A stretch of DNA of 64,000 nucleotides from Hordeum vulgare subsp. vulgare (taxonomy: Eukaryota; Streptophyta; Magnoliopsida; Poales; Poaceae), in contig NC_058518.1 of the NCBI RefSeq assembly GCF_904849725.1, positions 7,522,147 to 7,586,146 on the forward strand, in the 5' to 3' direction. Made by a program: the position numbers and the translations under genes. Of this stretch, positions 24,201-35,252 are shown piece after piece; the first letter of the stretch is position 1; each line of letters starts with the position of its first letter. Below the pieces are notes generated by a model. It saw nothing but the letters and a program-made list of their open reading frames with translations, was not told where the DNA came from and did no database searches.

Positions 24201-25217
24201 TGCATCAACCTTGGAACCGTTTCCTACGCGCATCGTCACTTCGTCTTTCGCCAGCCTTCGTCTATTCCGCAGTTCCTGCTTCGAGTTGCAAATGTGAGCA
24301 ACAGAACCGGTATCGAATACCCAGGCACTACTACGAGAGCTGGTTAAGTACACATCAATAACATGTATATCAAATATACCTGATTTTTCTTTGCCCGCCT
24401 TCTTATCTGCCAGATACTTGGGGCAATTGCGCTTCCAGTGACCCATACCCTTGCAATAGAAGCACTCTGTTTCAGGCTTAGGTCCAGCTTTGGGTTTCTT
24501 CGGCGGATTGGCAACAGGCTTGCCGTTCTTCTTCGAATTGCCCTTCTTGCCTTTGCCGTTTCTCTTGAAACTAGTGGTCTTGCTGACCATCAACACTTGA
24601 TGCTCTTTACGGAGTTCAGACTCTGCGACTTTCAGCATCGCAAACAACTCGCCGGGAGACTTGTTCATCCCTTGCATGTTGTAGTTCAACACAAAGCCTT
24701 TATAGCTTGGCGGCAGTGATTGGAGGATTCTGTCAGTGATAGCTTCTTGCGGGAGTTCAATCCCCAGTTCAGCTAGACGGTTTGAGTACCCAGACATTTT
24801 GAGCACATGTTCACTGACAGATGAGTTTTCCTCCATCTTGCAAGCATAGAATTTATCGGAGGTCTCATACCTCTCGATCTGGGCGTTCTTCTGAAAGATA
24901 AACTTCAACTCCTGGAACATCTCAAATGCTCCATGACGCTCAAAGCGACGTTGAAGTCCCGGCTCTAAGCCATACAAGACTGCACATTGAACTATTGAGT
25001 AGTCCTCCTTACGTGCTAACCAAGCGTTCTTAACATCCTGATCAGCCGTAGCGGGTGGTTCATCTCCTAGCGCAGCATTAAGGACATAATCCTTCTTTCC
25101 AGCTTGTAAGATTAGCTTAAGATTACGAGCCCAGTCTACAAAGTTGCTTCCATCATCTTTCAACTTAGCTTTCTCTAGGAACGTATTAAAATTCAGGATG
25201 ACACTTGCGTGAGCCAT
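21237..25217 (-). CDS. Copia Gag-Pol polyprotein, intact (1326 aa)
   Basis: One uninterrupted frame carries all Ty1/Copia domains in order. Gag occupies about 1-210, with a CCHC zinc knuckle at C252, C255, H260 and C265. The aspartic protease motif is FDTG (302-304). Integrase has the HHCC site (H439, H444, C470, C473) and the catalytic triad D500, D563, E599 with the classic 35-residue spacing. RT has MDVKTAFLNG (about 914-923) and YVDD at 1000-1003. RNase H has its usual Asp/Glu positions (D1173, around 1214, D1252). The length is close to the BARE-1 polyprotein. The start ATGGCTCACGC lies about 1.26 kb after the 5' LTR. No stops, frameshifts or missing catalytic residues were seen, so it could be active if transcribed. 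It could also supply proteins to defective relatives. Confidence 0.96.
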   Translation of the reverse strand: MAHASVILNFNTFLEKAKLKDDGSNFVDWARNLKLILQAGKKDYVLNAALGDEPPATADQDVKNAWLARKEDYSIVQCAVLYGLEPGLQRRFERHGAFEMFQELKFIFQKNAQIERYETSDKFYACKMEENSSVSEHVLKMSGYSNRLAELGIELPQEAITDRILQSLPPSYKGFVLNYNMQGMNKSPGELFAMLKVAESELRKEHQVLMVSKTTSFKRNGKGKKGNSKKNGKPVANPPKKPKAGPKPETECFYCKGMGHWKRNCPKYLADKKAGKEKSGIFDIHVIDVYLTSSRSSAWVFDTGSVAHICNSKQELRNRRRLAKDEVTMRVGNGSKVDAIAVGTVSLQLPSGLVMNLNHCYLVPALSMNIISGSCLLRDGYSFKSENNGCSISMSNIFYGHAPNVRGLFILNLDRDTHIHNIETKRVRVNNDSAIFLWHCRLGHIGVKRMKKLHADGLLESLDFDSLDTCEPCLMGKMTKTPFSGTMERASDLLEIIHTDVCGPMSVEARGGYRYFLTFTDDLSRYGYVYLMKHKSETFEKFKQFQSEVENHRNKKIKFLRSDRGGEYLSFEFGTHLRQCGIVSQLTPPGTPQRNGVSERRNRTLLEMVRSMMSLTDLPLSFWGYALETAAFTLNRAPSKSVETTPYELWYGKRPKLSFLKVWGCDAYVKKLQPEKLEPKAEKCVFIGYPKETVGYTFYLKSEGKVFVAKNGTFLEKEFLSRELSGRKIELDEVVEPLIPLDGGAGQGETSVIATPVEEEVNDDDHETPVQVSVEPRRSTRSRAAPEWYGNPVLSIMLLDNNEPANYEEAMVGPDSNKWLEAMKSEIGSMYENKVWTLEILPEGRKAIQNKWIFKKKTDADGNVTVYKARLVAKGFSQVPGIDYDENFSPVAMLKSVRVMLAIAAFFDYEIWQMDVKTAFLNGFLKEELYMMQPEGFVDPKNADKVCKLQRSIYGLVQASRSWNKRFDEVIKAFGFIQVVGESCIYKKVSGSSVAFLILYVDDILLIGNNIELLESIKGYLNKSFSMKDLGEAAYILGIKIYRDRSKRLIGLSQSTYLDKVLKRFKMEQSKKGFMPVLQGTRLSKTQCPATDEDREHMRSVPYASAIGSIMYAMLCTRPDVSLAISMAGRFQSNPGVDHWTAVKNILKYLKRTKEMFLVYGGDEELAVKGYVDASFDTDPDDSKSQTGYVFILNGGAVSWCSSKQSVVADSTCEAEYMAASEAAKEGVWMKQFMTDLGVVPSALDPITLFCDNTGAIALAKEPRFHKKTRHIKRRFNLIRDYVEEEDVNICKVHTDLNVADPLTKPLPRPKHDRHQNCMGVRFITM

Positions 25218-26460
25218 GATCTACAACACAAATATATTCAAAGTGGACTTAGACTATGTTCAAGATAATTAGAGTTCAACTTAATCAAATTACATGCTAA
25301 ACTCCCACTCAAAAAGTACATCTCTCTAGTCATTTGAGTGGTTCATGATCCACCTACACTATCCCAAGTCCGATCATCACGTGAGTCGGGAGTAGTTTCA
25401 GTGGTAAGCATCCCTATGCTAATCATATCATCTATATGATTCATGATCGACCTTTCGGTCTCATGTGTTCCGAGGCCATGTCTGCACATGCTATGCTCGT
25501 CAAGCTTAACCCGAGTGTTCCGCGTGCGCAACTGTTTTGCACCCGTTGTATGTGAACGTTGAGTCTATCACACCCGATCATCACGTGGTGTCTCGAAACG
25601 ACGAACTGTAGCAACGGTGCACAGTCGGGGAGAACACAATTTCGTCTTGAAATTTTAGTGAGAGATCACCTCATAATGCTACCGTCGTTCTAAGCAAAAT
25701 AAGGTGCATAAAAGGATTAACATCACATGCAATTCATAAGTGACATGATATGGCCATCATCACGTGCTTCTTGATCTCCATCACCAAAGCATCGGCACGA
25801 TCTTCTTGTCACCGGCGTCACACCATGATCATCCATCAACGTGTTGCCATCGGGGTTGTTGTGCTACTTATGCTATTACTACTAAAGCTACATCCTAGCA
25901 AAATAGTGAACGCATCTGCAAGCACATATGTTAGTATAAAGACAACCCTATGGCTCCTGCCGGTTGCCGTACCATCGACGTGCAAGTCGATATTTCTATT
26001 ACAACATGATCATCTCATACATCCAATATATCACATCACATCATTGGCCATATCACATCACAATCATACCCTGCAAAAACAAGTTAGACGTCCTCTAATT
26101 TTGTTGTTGCATGTTTTACGTGGTGACCAAGGGTATCTAGTAGGATCGCATCTTACTTACGCAAACACCACAACGGAGATATATGAGTTGCTATTTAACC
26201 TCATCCAAGGACCTCCTCGGTCAAATCCGATTCAACTAAAGTTGGAGAAACCGTCACTTGCCAGTCATCTTTGAGCAAAGGGGGTTACTCGTAACGATGA
26301 AACCAGTCTCTCGTAAGCGTACGAGTAATGTCGGTCCAAGCCGCTTCAATCCAACAATACCGCGGAATCAAGAAAATACTAAGGAGGGCAGCAAAATGCA
26401 CATCACCGCCCACAAAACCTTTTGTGTTCTACTCGAGAAGACATCTACGCATGAACCTAG
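25218..26460 (-). other. Copy A untranslated leader
   Basis: About 1.25 kb between the primer-binding site and gag, non-coding on the element strand. In BARE-like elements the leader holds RNA dimerisation and packaging signals. It is very similar to the copy B leader (30,285-31,430). An open frame on the opposite strand (25,750-26,274) is discussed under rejected items. Confidence 0.75.
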
Positions 26461-26472
26461 CTCATGATGCCA
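26461..26472 (-). promoter_or_regulatory. Copy A primer-binding site
   Basis: On the minus strand TGGCATCATGAG follows the 5' LTR after one G. It begins like an initiator tRNA-Met site (TGGTATCAGAGC) with mismatches. The same sequence is found in copy B. Confidence 0.75.
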
Positions 26473-26473
26473 C

Positions 26474-28298
26474 TGTTGGGGAACGTCGCATGGGAAACAA
26501 AAATTTTCCTACGCGCACGAAGACCTATCATGGTGATGTCCATCTACGAGAGGGGATGAGTGATCTACGTACCCTTGTAGATCGTACAGCAGAAGCGTTT
26601 AGAGAACGCGGTTGATGTAGTGGAACGTCCTCACGTCCCTCGATCCGCCCCGCGAACAATCCCGCGATCAGTCCCACGATCTAGTACCGAACGGACGGCA
26701 CCTCCGCGTTCAGCACACGTACAGCTCGACGATGATCTCGGCCTTCTTGATCCAGCAAGAGAGACGGAGAGGTAGAAGAGTTCTCCGGCAGCGTGACGGC
26801 GCTCCGGAGGTTGGTGATGATCTTGTCTCAGCAGGGCTCCGCCCGAGCTCCGCAGAAACACGATCTAGAGGAAAAACTATGGAGGTATGTGGTCGGGCAG
26901 CCGTGAGAAAGTCGTCTCAAATCTGCCCAAAAAGCCCCATATATATAGGAGGAGGGAGGGGGACCTTGCCTTGGGGTCCAAGGGAACCCCAAGGGGTCGG
27001 CCGAGCCAGGGGGGAGGACTCTCCCCCCCCCCAAACCGAGTCCTACTTGGTTTGGTGGGAGGGAGTCCTTCCCCCTTCCCACTTCTTCCTCTTTTTTTTT
27101 CTTCCTTTGATTTTTCTTCCTTGGCGCATAGGATTTGGTGGGCTGTCCCACCAGCCCACTAAGGGCTGGTGTGACCCCCACAAATACCTATGGGCTTCCC
27201 CGGAGTGGGTTGCCCCCCTCCGGTGAACCCCCGGAACCCATTCGTCATTCCCGGTACATTCCCGGTAACTCCGAAAACCTTCCGGTAATCAAATGAGGTC
27301 ATCCTATATATTAATCTTCGTTTCCGGACCATTCCGGAAACCCTCGTGACGTCCGTGATCTCATCCGGGACTCCGAACAACATTCGGTAACCAACCATAT
27401 AACTCAAATACGCATAAAACAACGTCGAACCTTAAGTGTGCAGACCCTGCGGGTTCGAGAACTATGTAGACATGACCCGAGAGACTCCTCGGTCAATATC
27501 CAATAGCGGGACCTGGATGCCCATATTGGATCCTACATATTCTACGAAGATCTTATCGTTTGAACCTCAGTGCCAAGGATTCGTATAATCCCGTATGTTA
27601 TTCCCTTTGTCCTTCGGTATGTTACTTGCCCGAGATTCGATCGTCAGTATCCGCATACCTATTTCAATCTCGTTTACCGGCAAGTCTCTTTACTCGTTCT
27701 GTAATACAAGATCCCGCAACTTACACTAAGTTACATTGCTTGCAAGGCTTGTGTGTGATGTTGTATTACCGAGTGGGCCCCGAGATACCTCTCCGTCACA
27801 CGGAGTGACAAATCCCAGTCTTGATCCATACTAACTCAACTAACACCTTCGGAGATACCTGTAGAGCATCTTTATAGTCACCCAGTTACGTTGCGACGTT
27901 TGATACACACAAAGCATTCCTCCGGTGTCAGTGAGTTATATGATCTCATGGTCATAGGAATAAATACTTGACACGCAGAAAACAGTAGCAACAAAATGAC
28001 ACGATCAACATGCTACGTCTATTAGTTTGGGTCTAGTCCATCACGTGATTCTCCCAATGACGTGATCCAGTTATCAAGCAACAACACCTTGTTCATAATC
28101 AGAAGACACTGACTATCATCGATCAACTGGCTAGCCAACTAGAGGCATGCTAGGGACGGTGTTTTGTCTATGTATCCACACATGTAAATGAGTCTTCATT
28201 CAATACAATTATAGCATGGATAATAAACTATTATCTTGATACAGGAATTATAATAATAACTATACATTTATTATTGCCTCTAGGGCATAATTCCAACA
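26474..28298 (-). repeat. Copy A 5' LTR
   Basis: 1,825 bp. It contains a TATA box (CCTATATATATGG on the minus strand, 26,938-26,950) about 465 bp from its internal end. Transcription would run leftward, away from copy B. Confidence 0.94.
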
Positions 28299-28454
28299 GA
28301 TTCTTCGTTCTCAGTTTTCAGCTTTCATCCTCAATTCTTCTCCATTGTTGTCTCTTCGTTCGTCTCTCGATTATCTGGTGCCGTGTTCTAGTTTTCTATC
28401 AGGTGGCTCATGATCTCTTCATTCTCATGTATCTCCATTGATTCATGGTGTTTC
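28299..28454 (+). other. Sukkula internal domain, part 2: 156-bp spacer between the nested elements
   Basis: Contains the right GATTC duplication of copy A (28,299-28,303) and the left GTTTC duplication of copy B (28,450-28,454). It is the only Sukkula sequence between the two 5' LTRs and is non-coding. Confidence 0.85.
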
Positions 28455-30271
28455 TGTTGGAAATATGCCCTAGAGGCAATAATAAATTAGTTATTATTAT
28501 ATTTCTTTGTTCATGATAATCGTTTATTATCCATGCTATAATTGTATTGATTGGAAACACAATACTTGTGTGGATACATAGACAAAACACTGTCCCTAGT
28601 AAGCCTCTAGTTGACTGGCTCGTTGATCAAAGATGGTCAAGGTTTCCTGGCCATAGGCAAGTGTTGTCACTTGATAATGGGATCACATCATTAGGAGAAT
28701 CATGTGATGGACTAGACCCAAACTAATAGACGTAGCATGTTGATCGTGTCATTTTGTTGCTACTGTTTTCTGCGTGTCAAGTATTTATTCCTATGACCAT
28801 GAGATCATATAACTCACTGACACCGGAGGAATGCTTTGTGTGTATCAAACGTCGCAACGTAACTTGGTGACTATAAAGATGCTCTACAGGTATCTCCGAA
28901 GGTGTTAGTTGAGTTAGTATCGATCAAGACTGGGATTTGTCACTCCGTGTGACGGAGAGGTATCTCGGGGCCCACTCGGTAATACAACATCACACACAAG
29001 CCTTGCAAGCAATGTAACTTAGCGTAAGTTGCGGGATCTTGTATTACGGAACGAGTAAAGAGACTTTCCGGTAAACGAGATTTAAATAGGTATACGGATA
29101 CTGACGATCGAATCTCGGGCAAGTAACATACCGAAGGACAAAGGGAATGACATACGGGATTATATGAATCCTTGGCACTGAGGTTCAAACGATAAGATCT
29201 TCGTAGAATATGTAGGATCCAATATGGGCATCCAGGTCCCGCTATTGGATATTGACCGAGGAGTCTCTCGGGTCATGTCTACATAGTTCTCGAACCCGCA
29301 GGGTCTGCACACTTAAGGTTCGACGTTGTTTTATGCGTATTTGAGTTATATGGTTGGTTACCGAATGTTGTTCGGAGTCCCGGATGAGATCACGGACGTC
29401 ACGAGGGTTTCCGGAATGGTCCGGAAATGAAGATTGATATATAGGATGACCTCATTTGATTACCGGAAGGTTTTCGGAGTTACCGGGAATGTACCGGGAA
29501 TGACGAATGGGTTCCGGGAGTTCACCGGGGGGGGCAACCCACCCCGGGGAAGCCCATAGGCTTTGGGGAGACACACCAGACCTTAGTGGGCTGGTGGGAC
29601 AGCCCCAAGGGGGCCTATGCGCCAAGAAAAGAAAATCAAAAGAAAATAAAAAAAAAGAGGGAGGAAGTGGGAAGGGAGGGGGACTCCTCCCACCAAACCA
29701 AGTCCAACTCGGTTTGGGGGGGGAGTCCTTCCCCCCTTGGCTCGGCCGACCCCTTGGGGGTCCCTTGGACCCCAAGGCAAGGTCCCCCTCCCTCCTCCTA
29801 TATATATGGAGCTTTTAGGGCAGATTTGAGACGACTTTCTCACGGCTGCCCGACCACATACCTACATAGCTTTTCCTCTAGATCGCGTTTCTGCGGAGCT
29901 CGGGCGGAGCCCTGCTGAGACAAGATCATCACCAACCTCCGGAGCGCCGTCATGCTGCCGGAGAACTCTTCTACCTCTCCGTCTCTCTTGCTGGATCAAG
30001 AAGGCCGAGATCATCGTCGAGCTGTACGTGTGCTGAACGCGGAGGTGCCGTCCGTTCGGTACTAGATCGTGGGACTGATCGCGGGATTGTTCGCGGGGCG
30101 GATCGAGGGACGTGAGGACGTTCCACTACATCAACCGCGTTCTCTAACGCTTCTGCTGTACGATCTACAAGGGTACATAGATCACTCATCCCCTCTCGTA
30201 GATGGACATCACCATGATAGGTCTTCGTGCGCGTAGGAAAATTTTTGTTTCCCATGCGACGTTCCCCAACA
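28455..30271 (+). repeat. Copy B 5' LTR (mosaic)
   Basis: 1,817 bp. The first 250 bp or so diverge strongly from copy A. From about 28,705 (CTAGACCCAAACTAATAGACG) the two are almost the same. A TATA box (CTATATATATGG) lies at 29,798-29,809. Confidence 0.92.
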
Positions 30272-30272
30272 G

Positions 30273-30285
30273 TGGCATCATGAGC
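30273..30285 (+). promoter_or_regulatory. Copy B primer-binding site
   Basis: TGGCATCATGAGC follows the 5' LTR after one G, identical to copy A. Confidence 0.75.
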
Positions 30286-31479
30286 TAGGTTCATGCGTAG
30301 ATGTCTTCTCGAGTAGACCACAAAAGTTTTTGTGGGCGGTGATGTGCGTTTTTCTACCCTCCTTAGTCTTTTCTTGATTCCGCGGTATTGTTGGATTGAA
30401 GCGGCTTGGACCGACATTACTCGTACGCTTACGAGAGACTGGTTTCATCGTTACGAGTAACCCCCTTTGCTCAAAGATGACTGGCAAGTGTCGGTTTCTC
30501 CAACTTTAGTTGAATCGGATTTGACCGAGGAGGTCCTTGGATGAGGTTAAATAGCAACTCATATATCTCCGTTGTGGTGTTTGCGTAAGTAAGATGCGAT
30601 CCTACTAGATACCCTTGGTCACCACGTAAAACTTGCAACAACAAAATTAGAGGACGTCTAACTTGTTTTTGCAGGGTATGATTGTGATGTGATATGGCCA
30701 ATGATGTCATGTGATATATTGGATGTATGAGATGATCATGTTGTAATAGAAATATCGACTTGCACGTCGATGGTACGGCAACCGGCAGGAGCCATAGGGT
30801 TGTCTTTATACTAACGTTTGTGCTTGCAGATGCGTTTACTATTTTGCTAGGATGTAGCTTTAGTAGTAATAGCATAAGTAGCACGACAACCCCGATGGAA
30901 ACACGTTGATGGATGATCATGGTGTGGCGCCGGTGACAACAAGATCGTGCCGGTGCTTTGGTGATGGAGATCAAGAAGCACGTGATGATGGCCATATCAT
31001 GTCACTTATGAATTGCATGTGATGTTAATCCTTTTATGCACCTTATTTTGCTTAGAACGACGGTAGCATTATGAGGTGATCTCTCAATAAAATTTCAAGA
31101 CGAAATTGTGTTCTCCCCGACTGTGCACCATTGCTACAGTTCGTCGTTTCGAGACACCACGTGATGATCGGGTGTGATAGACTCAACGTTCACATACAAC
31201 GGGTGCAAAACAGTTTCGCACGCGGAACACTCGGGTTAAGCTTGACGAGCCTAGCATGTGCAGACATGGCCTCGGAACACATGAGACCGAAAGGTCGAGC
31301 ATGAATCGTATAGTTGATATGATTAGCATAGAGATGCTTACCACTGAAACTATTCTCGACTCACGTGATGATCGGACTTGAGATAGTGGATTTGGATCAT
31401 GTACCACTCAAATGACTAGAGAGATGTACTTTTTGAGTGGGAGTTCTTAAGTAATATGATTATTTGAACTAATTGTCAT

Positions 31480-34400
31480 GAACATAGTCTAATGGTCTTT
31501 GCGAATTACGATGTAGCTTGCGCTATAGCTCTACTGTTTTTATATGTTCCTAGAGAAAATTTAGTTGAAAATTGATAGTAGCAAACTTTGCAGACTGAGT
31601 CTGTAAAACCGAGGATTGTCCTCGTTGCTACGCAGAAGGCTTATGTCCTTAATGCACCACTCGGTGTGCTGCACCTCGAGCGTCGTTTGTGGATGCTATG
31701 AACATCTGACATACACGTCTCTGATGACTACACGATAGTTCAGTGCAAAATACTTAATGGCTTAGAAGCAAGGCGCCGAAGACATTGTAAAACGTCACGG
31801 AACATAAGTGATGTTCTAAAGAGATGAAATTGTGATTTCATGCTTGTGCCCTTGTTAAGAGGTACGAGACCTCCAACAAGATTCTTTGTCCACAAAGTAA
31901 AGGAGAAAAGCTCAATCGTTGAGCGTGTGCTCAGATTGTCTGAGTACGACAATCACTTGAATCAAGTGGGAGTTAATCTTCCAGATGAGATAGTGATGGT
32001 TCTCCAAAAGTCACTGCCACCAAGCTGTGAGAGCTTCGTGATGAACTATAACATATCAAGGATAGATACAATGATCCTTAAGCGATTCACGATGTTTGAC
32101 ACTGCGAAAGTAGAAATCAAGAAGGAGCGTCAATAGTTGATGGTTTGTAAAACCACTAAGTTTCAAGAAAGGCAAGGGCTAGACGGGATACTTCGTGAAA
32201 CGGCAAAACAGTTGTTGCACTAATGAAGAGACCCAAGATTAAACCCAAATCCGAGACTAAGTGCTTCTGTAATGAGGGGAACAGTCACTGAGGCGGAGCA
32301 ACTCTAGATACTTGGTAGATAAGAAGGCTGGCAAAAGTCGAAAGAAGTGTATTTGATATACATGATGTTGATGTGTACTTTACTAGTACTCCTAGTAGCA
32401 TGAGGGTATTGGATACCAGTTCGGTTGCTAAGTGATTAGTAACACGAAATGAAAGCTACGGCATAAACGGAGACTAGCTAAAGGCGAGGTGACGATACGT
32501 GTTGGAAGTGTTTCCAAGGTTGATATGATCAAACGTCGTACGCTCCCTCTACCATCGGGATTGGTATTAAACCTAAATAATTGTTATTTGGTACTTGCGT
32601 TAAGCATGAACATGATTGGATCGTGTTTATTGCAATACGATTATTCATTTAAAGAGAATAATGGTTACTCTGTTTTCTTGAATAATCACCTTCAATGGTT
32701 TATTGAATCTCGATCGTAGTGTTACACATGTTCATGATATTGGTGCCAAAAGATACGAGTTGATGATGATAGTACCACTTACTTGTGGCATTGCCGCTTG
32801 AGTCATGTTAGTATAAATTGCATGAAGAGGCTCCATGCTGATGGATCTTTGTACTCACCTGATTTCGAATCACTAGTGACATGCAAATCATACCACATGA
32901 GCGAGGCCTTGTTTTCATTGAGATGAAATAAGATAGTAACTTGTTGGAAGTGATACATTTTGATGTATGCAGTCCAATGGGTGCTGAGGCACGCAGTGGA
33001 TATCATTATGTTCTTACTTCACTGACGATTTGAGTAGATACTAGAGTATTTACTTAATGAATCACAAGTCTGAAATATTGAAAAGTTCAATTCTGTTTCG
33101 GAGTGAAGTTCGTCGTAACAAGAGGATAAACTGTCTACGATATGATCATAGAAATGAATATCTGAGTTACGAGTTTTGGTACGCAGTTAAGACAATGTGG
33201 AAATTGTTTTGCAGTTCATGCCACCTGGAACATCATAGTGTGATGATGTGTCTAAACGTCATAGCCACGCACTATTTGGTACGGTGCATACTATGATGTC
33301 TCTTATCGAATTACCACTATCGTTTATGGGTTATGCATTAGAGACAACCGCACTCACTTTAAATAGGGCACCGCGTACTTCCGTTGAGATGACACAGTAT
33401 AGACTGAGGTTTAGAGAAATCTAAACTGTCGTTTCTTGAAAGTTTGGGGCTTCGACACTTATGTGAAAAAGTTTCAGTCTGATAAGCTCGAACCCAAAGC
33501 GGATAAATGCATCTTCATAGGATATCCAAAACAGTTGGGTACATCTCCTATCTCAGATCCGAAAGCAAAGTGTTTGTTTCTAGAAACGGATCCTTTCTCG
33601 AGGAAAGGTTTCTCTCGAAACAATTGAGTGGGAGAGTGGTAGAACTTGATGAGGTTATTGAACTATCACTTCAACCAGTGTGTAGCAGGGCGCAGGAAGT
33701 TGTTCCTGTGGCACCTACACCAATTGAAGTGGAAGCTGACGATGGTGATCATCAAGCATCAGATCAAGTTACTACAAGCCTCGTAGGTTGACAAGGTCGC
33801 GTACTACTACAGAGTGGTACGGTAACCATGTCTTGGAGGTCATGTTGTTGAGAAACAGTGAACCTACGAGTTATGGAGAAAGCGATGGTGGGCCCAGATT
33901 CCGACAAATGGCTGGAAGCCATGAAATCCGAGAGAGGATCCATGTATGAAAACAAAGTGTAGACTTTGGAAGAACTACTTGATGGTCAGAGGACTATTGA
34001 GTAAACATGGGTCTTTAAAAGAAAGACAGACGATGATGGTGATAAATCACTATTAAGAAAAGCTCGACTTGTCGCAAAGATGTTTCCGACAAGATCAAAC
34101 TGTTGACTATGATGAGTCTTTCTCACTCGTAGCGATGTTAAAGGTCTTTTAGAATTATGTTAGTTGTTGATGCATTATTTATGAAATATTGCACATAGGA
34201 TGTCAAAACATTGTTTTCTCAACGGTTTCTTTGAGCAAACATTGTATGTGATACAACCAGAAGGTTTTGTCGATCCTAAAGATACTAGCAAGTATGCAAG
34301 CTCCAGTGATCCTTCAATGGACGGGTGCAAGCATCTCGGAGTTGGAATATACACTTTGATGAGATGATCAAAGATTTTGGGTTTGTACAAGGTTTATGAG

Positions 34401-35165
34401 AAACTTGTATTTCCAAAGAAGTGAGTGGGAGCACTATAGAATTTCTGATAAGTATATGTGGTTGACATATTGTGGATCAGAAGTAATGTGGAATTTCTGT
34501 AAAGCATACAAGGTTGTTTGAAAGGAGTTTTCAAAGGAATACCTGGATTGAGCTACTTGAACGTTGAGCATCAAAGATCTATGGAGATAGATCAAAAGCG
34601 CTTAATAGAAGTTTCAACAAGATGCATGCCTTGACAAGTTTTTGAAAGAGTTCAAAAATAGATCAGCAAAGAAGGAGTTCTTGGTTGCGTTGTGAGGTGT
34701 GAATTTGAGTAAGACTCAAAACCCGACCACGGCAGAATAAAGAGAATAGACGAAGGTCGTCTTCTATGCCTTAGCGGTAGAATCTAAGGTATGCCATGCT
34801 GTGTACCGCACCTGATGTGTGTCTTGACTCAAAATCTGTTGAGAGGTACAGAGAGTGATCCATGATTGAATCACTAGCAGCGGTCAAAATTTATCCTTAG
34901 TAACTAATGGACTAAGGAACTTTTCTCGATTATGGAGGTGCTTAAAGAGTTCGTCGTAAAGGGTTACGTCGATGCAAGCTTTGATACTAATCCGAATAAC
35001 TATGAGTAGTGAAACGGATTCGCATAGTAGAGTAGATATTTGGAGTATTTCCGAATAGCACATAGTAGCAGCATCTATAAGATGACATAAAGATTTGTAA
35101 AGAACACACGGATCTGAAAGTTTCACAACCGTTGACTAAAACCTCTCTCAAGAGCAAGATGTGAT
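31480..35165 (+). pseudogene. Decayed Copia Gag-Pol of copy B
   Basis: Recognisable but interrupted pieces lie in the expected order: Gag (about 31,840-32,133, with SLPPSCESFVMNYN), a former zinc knuckle (32,262-32,320), integrase-to-linker (33,430-33,790, with VWGFDTYVKKFQ), RT (34,000-34,700) and RNase H (34,900-35,160). The gag start codon seen in copy A is absent: the aligned bases near 31,535 read GCTATAGCTC. The zinc knuckle has lost cysteines and carries a stop after its histidine. The RT motif reads YVVD at 34,455-34,466 instead of YVDD, so a catalytic aspartate is gone. Many stops and frameshifts separate the pieces. It cannot encode working Gag or RT. Confidence 0.93.
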
Positions 35166-35239
35166 CAGACCCCATAACAATATGGGTGTTGGATTCGTTG
35201 GAATCACATGGTGATGTGAACTAGATTATCGACTCTAGT

Positions 35240-35252
35240 GCAAGCGGGAGAC
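35240..35252 (+). promoter_or_regulatory. Copy B polypurine tract
   Basis: GCAAGCGGGAGAC directly precedes the 3' LTR. It is nearly identical to the copy A tract. Confidence 0.85.

Larger units (their letters stand above)
19356..28298 (-). mobile_element. Complete BARE-1/WIS/Angela Copia retrotransposon, copy A
   Basis: LTRs at 19,356-21,184 and 26,474-28,298 are flanked by the 5-bp duplication GATTC (19,351-19,355 and 28,299-28,303). On the minus strand the element starts TGTTGGAATTATGCCCTAGAGG, the BARE-1/Angela LTR start, and ends CCCCAACA. It is 8,943 bp with an internal domain of about 5.3 kb and one uninterrupted Gag-Pol frame. By eye the LTRs differ at about ten substitutions plus a few indels, roughly 0.5%. 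It is a young insertion in the Sukkula internal domain and structurally complete. Confidence 0.96.

Noticed and set aside
25750..26274. A 174-codon open frame antisense to the copy A leader, with a near-identical twin at 30,471-30,995 antisense to copy B
   Set aside because: The leaders themselves are nearly identical, so the shared frame follows automatically. The differences I saw between the two proteins are amino-acid-changing, with no sign of coding constraint, and there is no recognisable domain.
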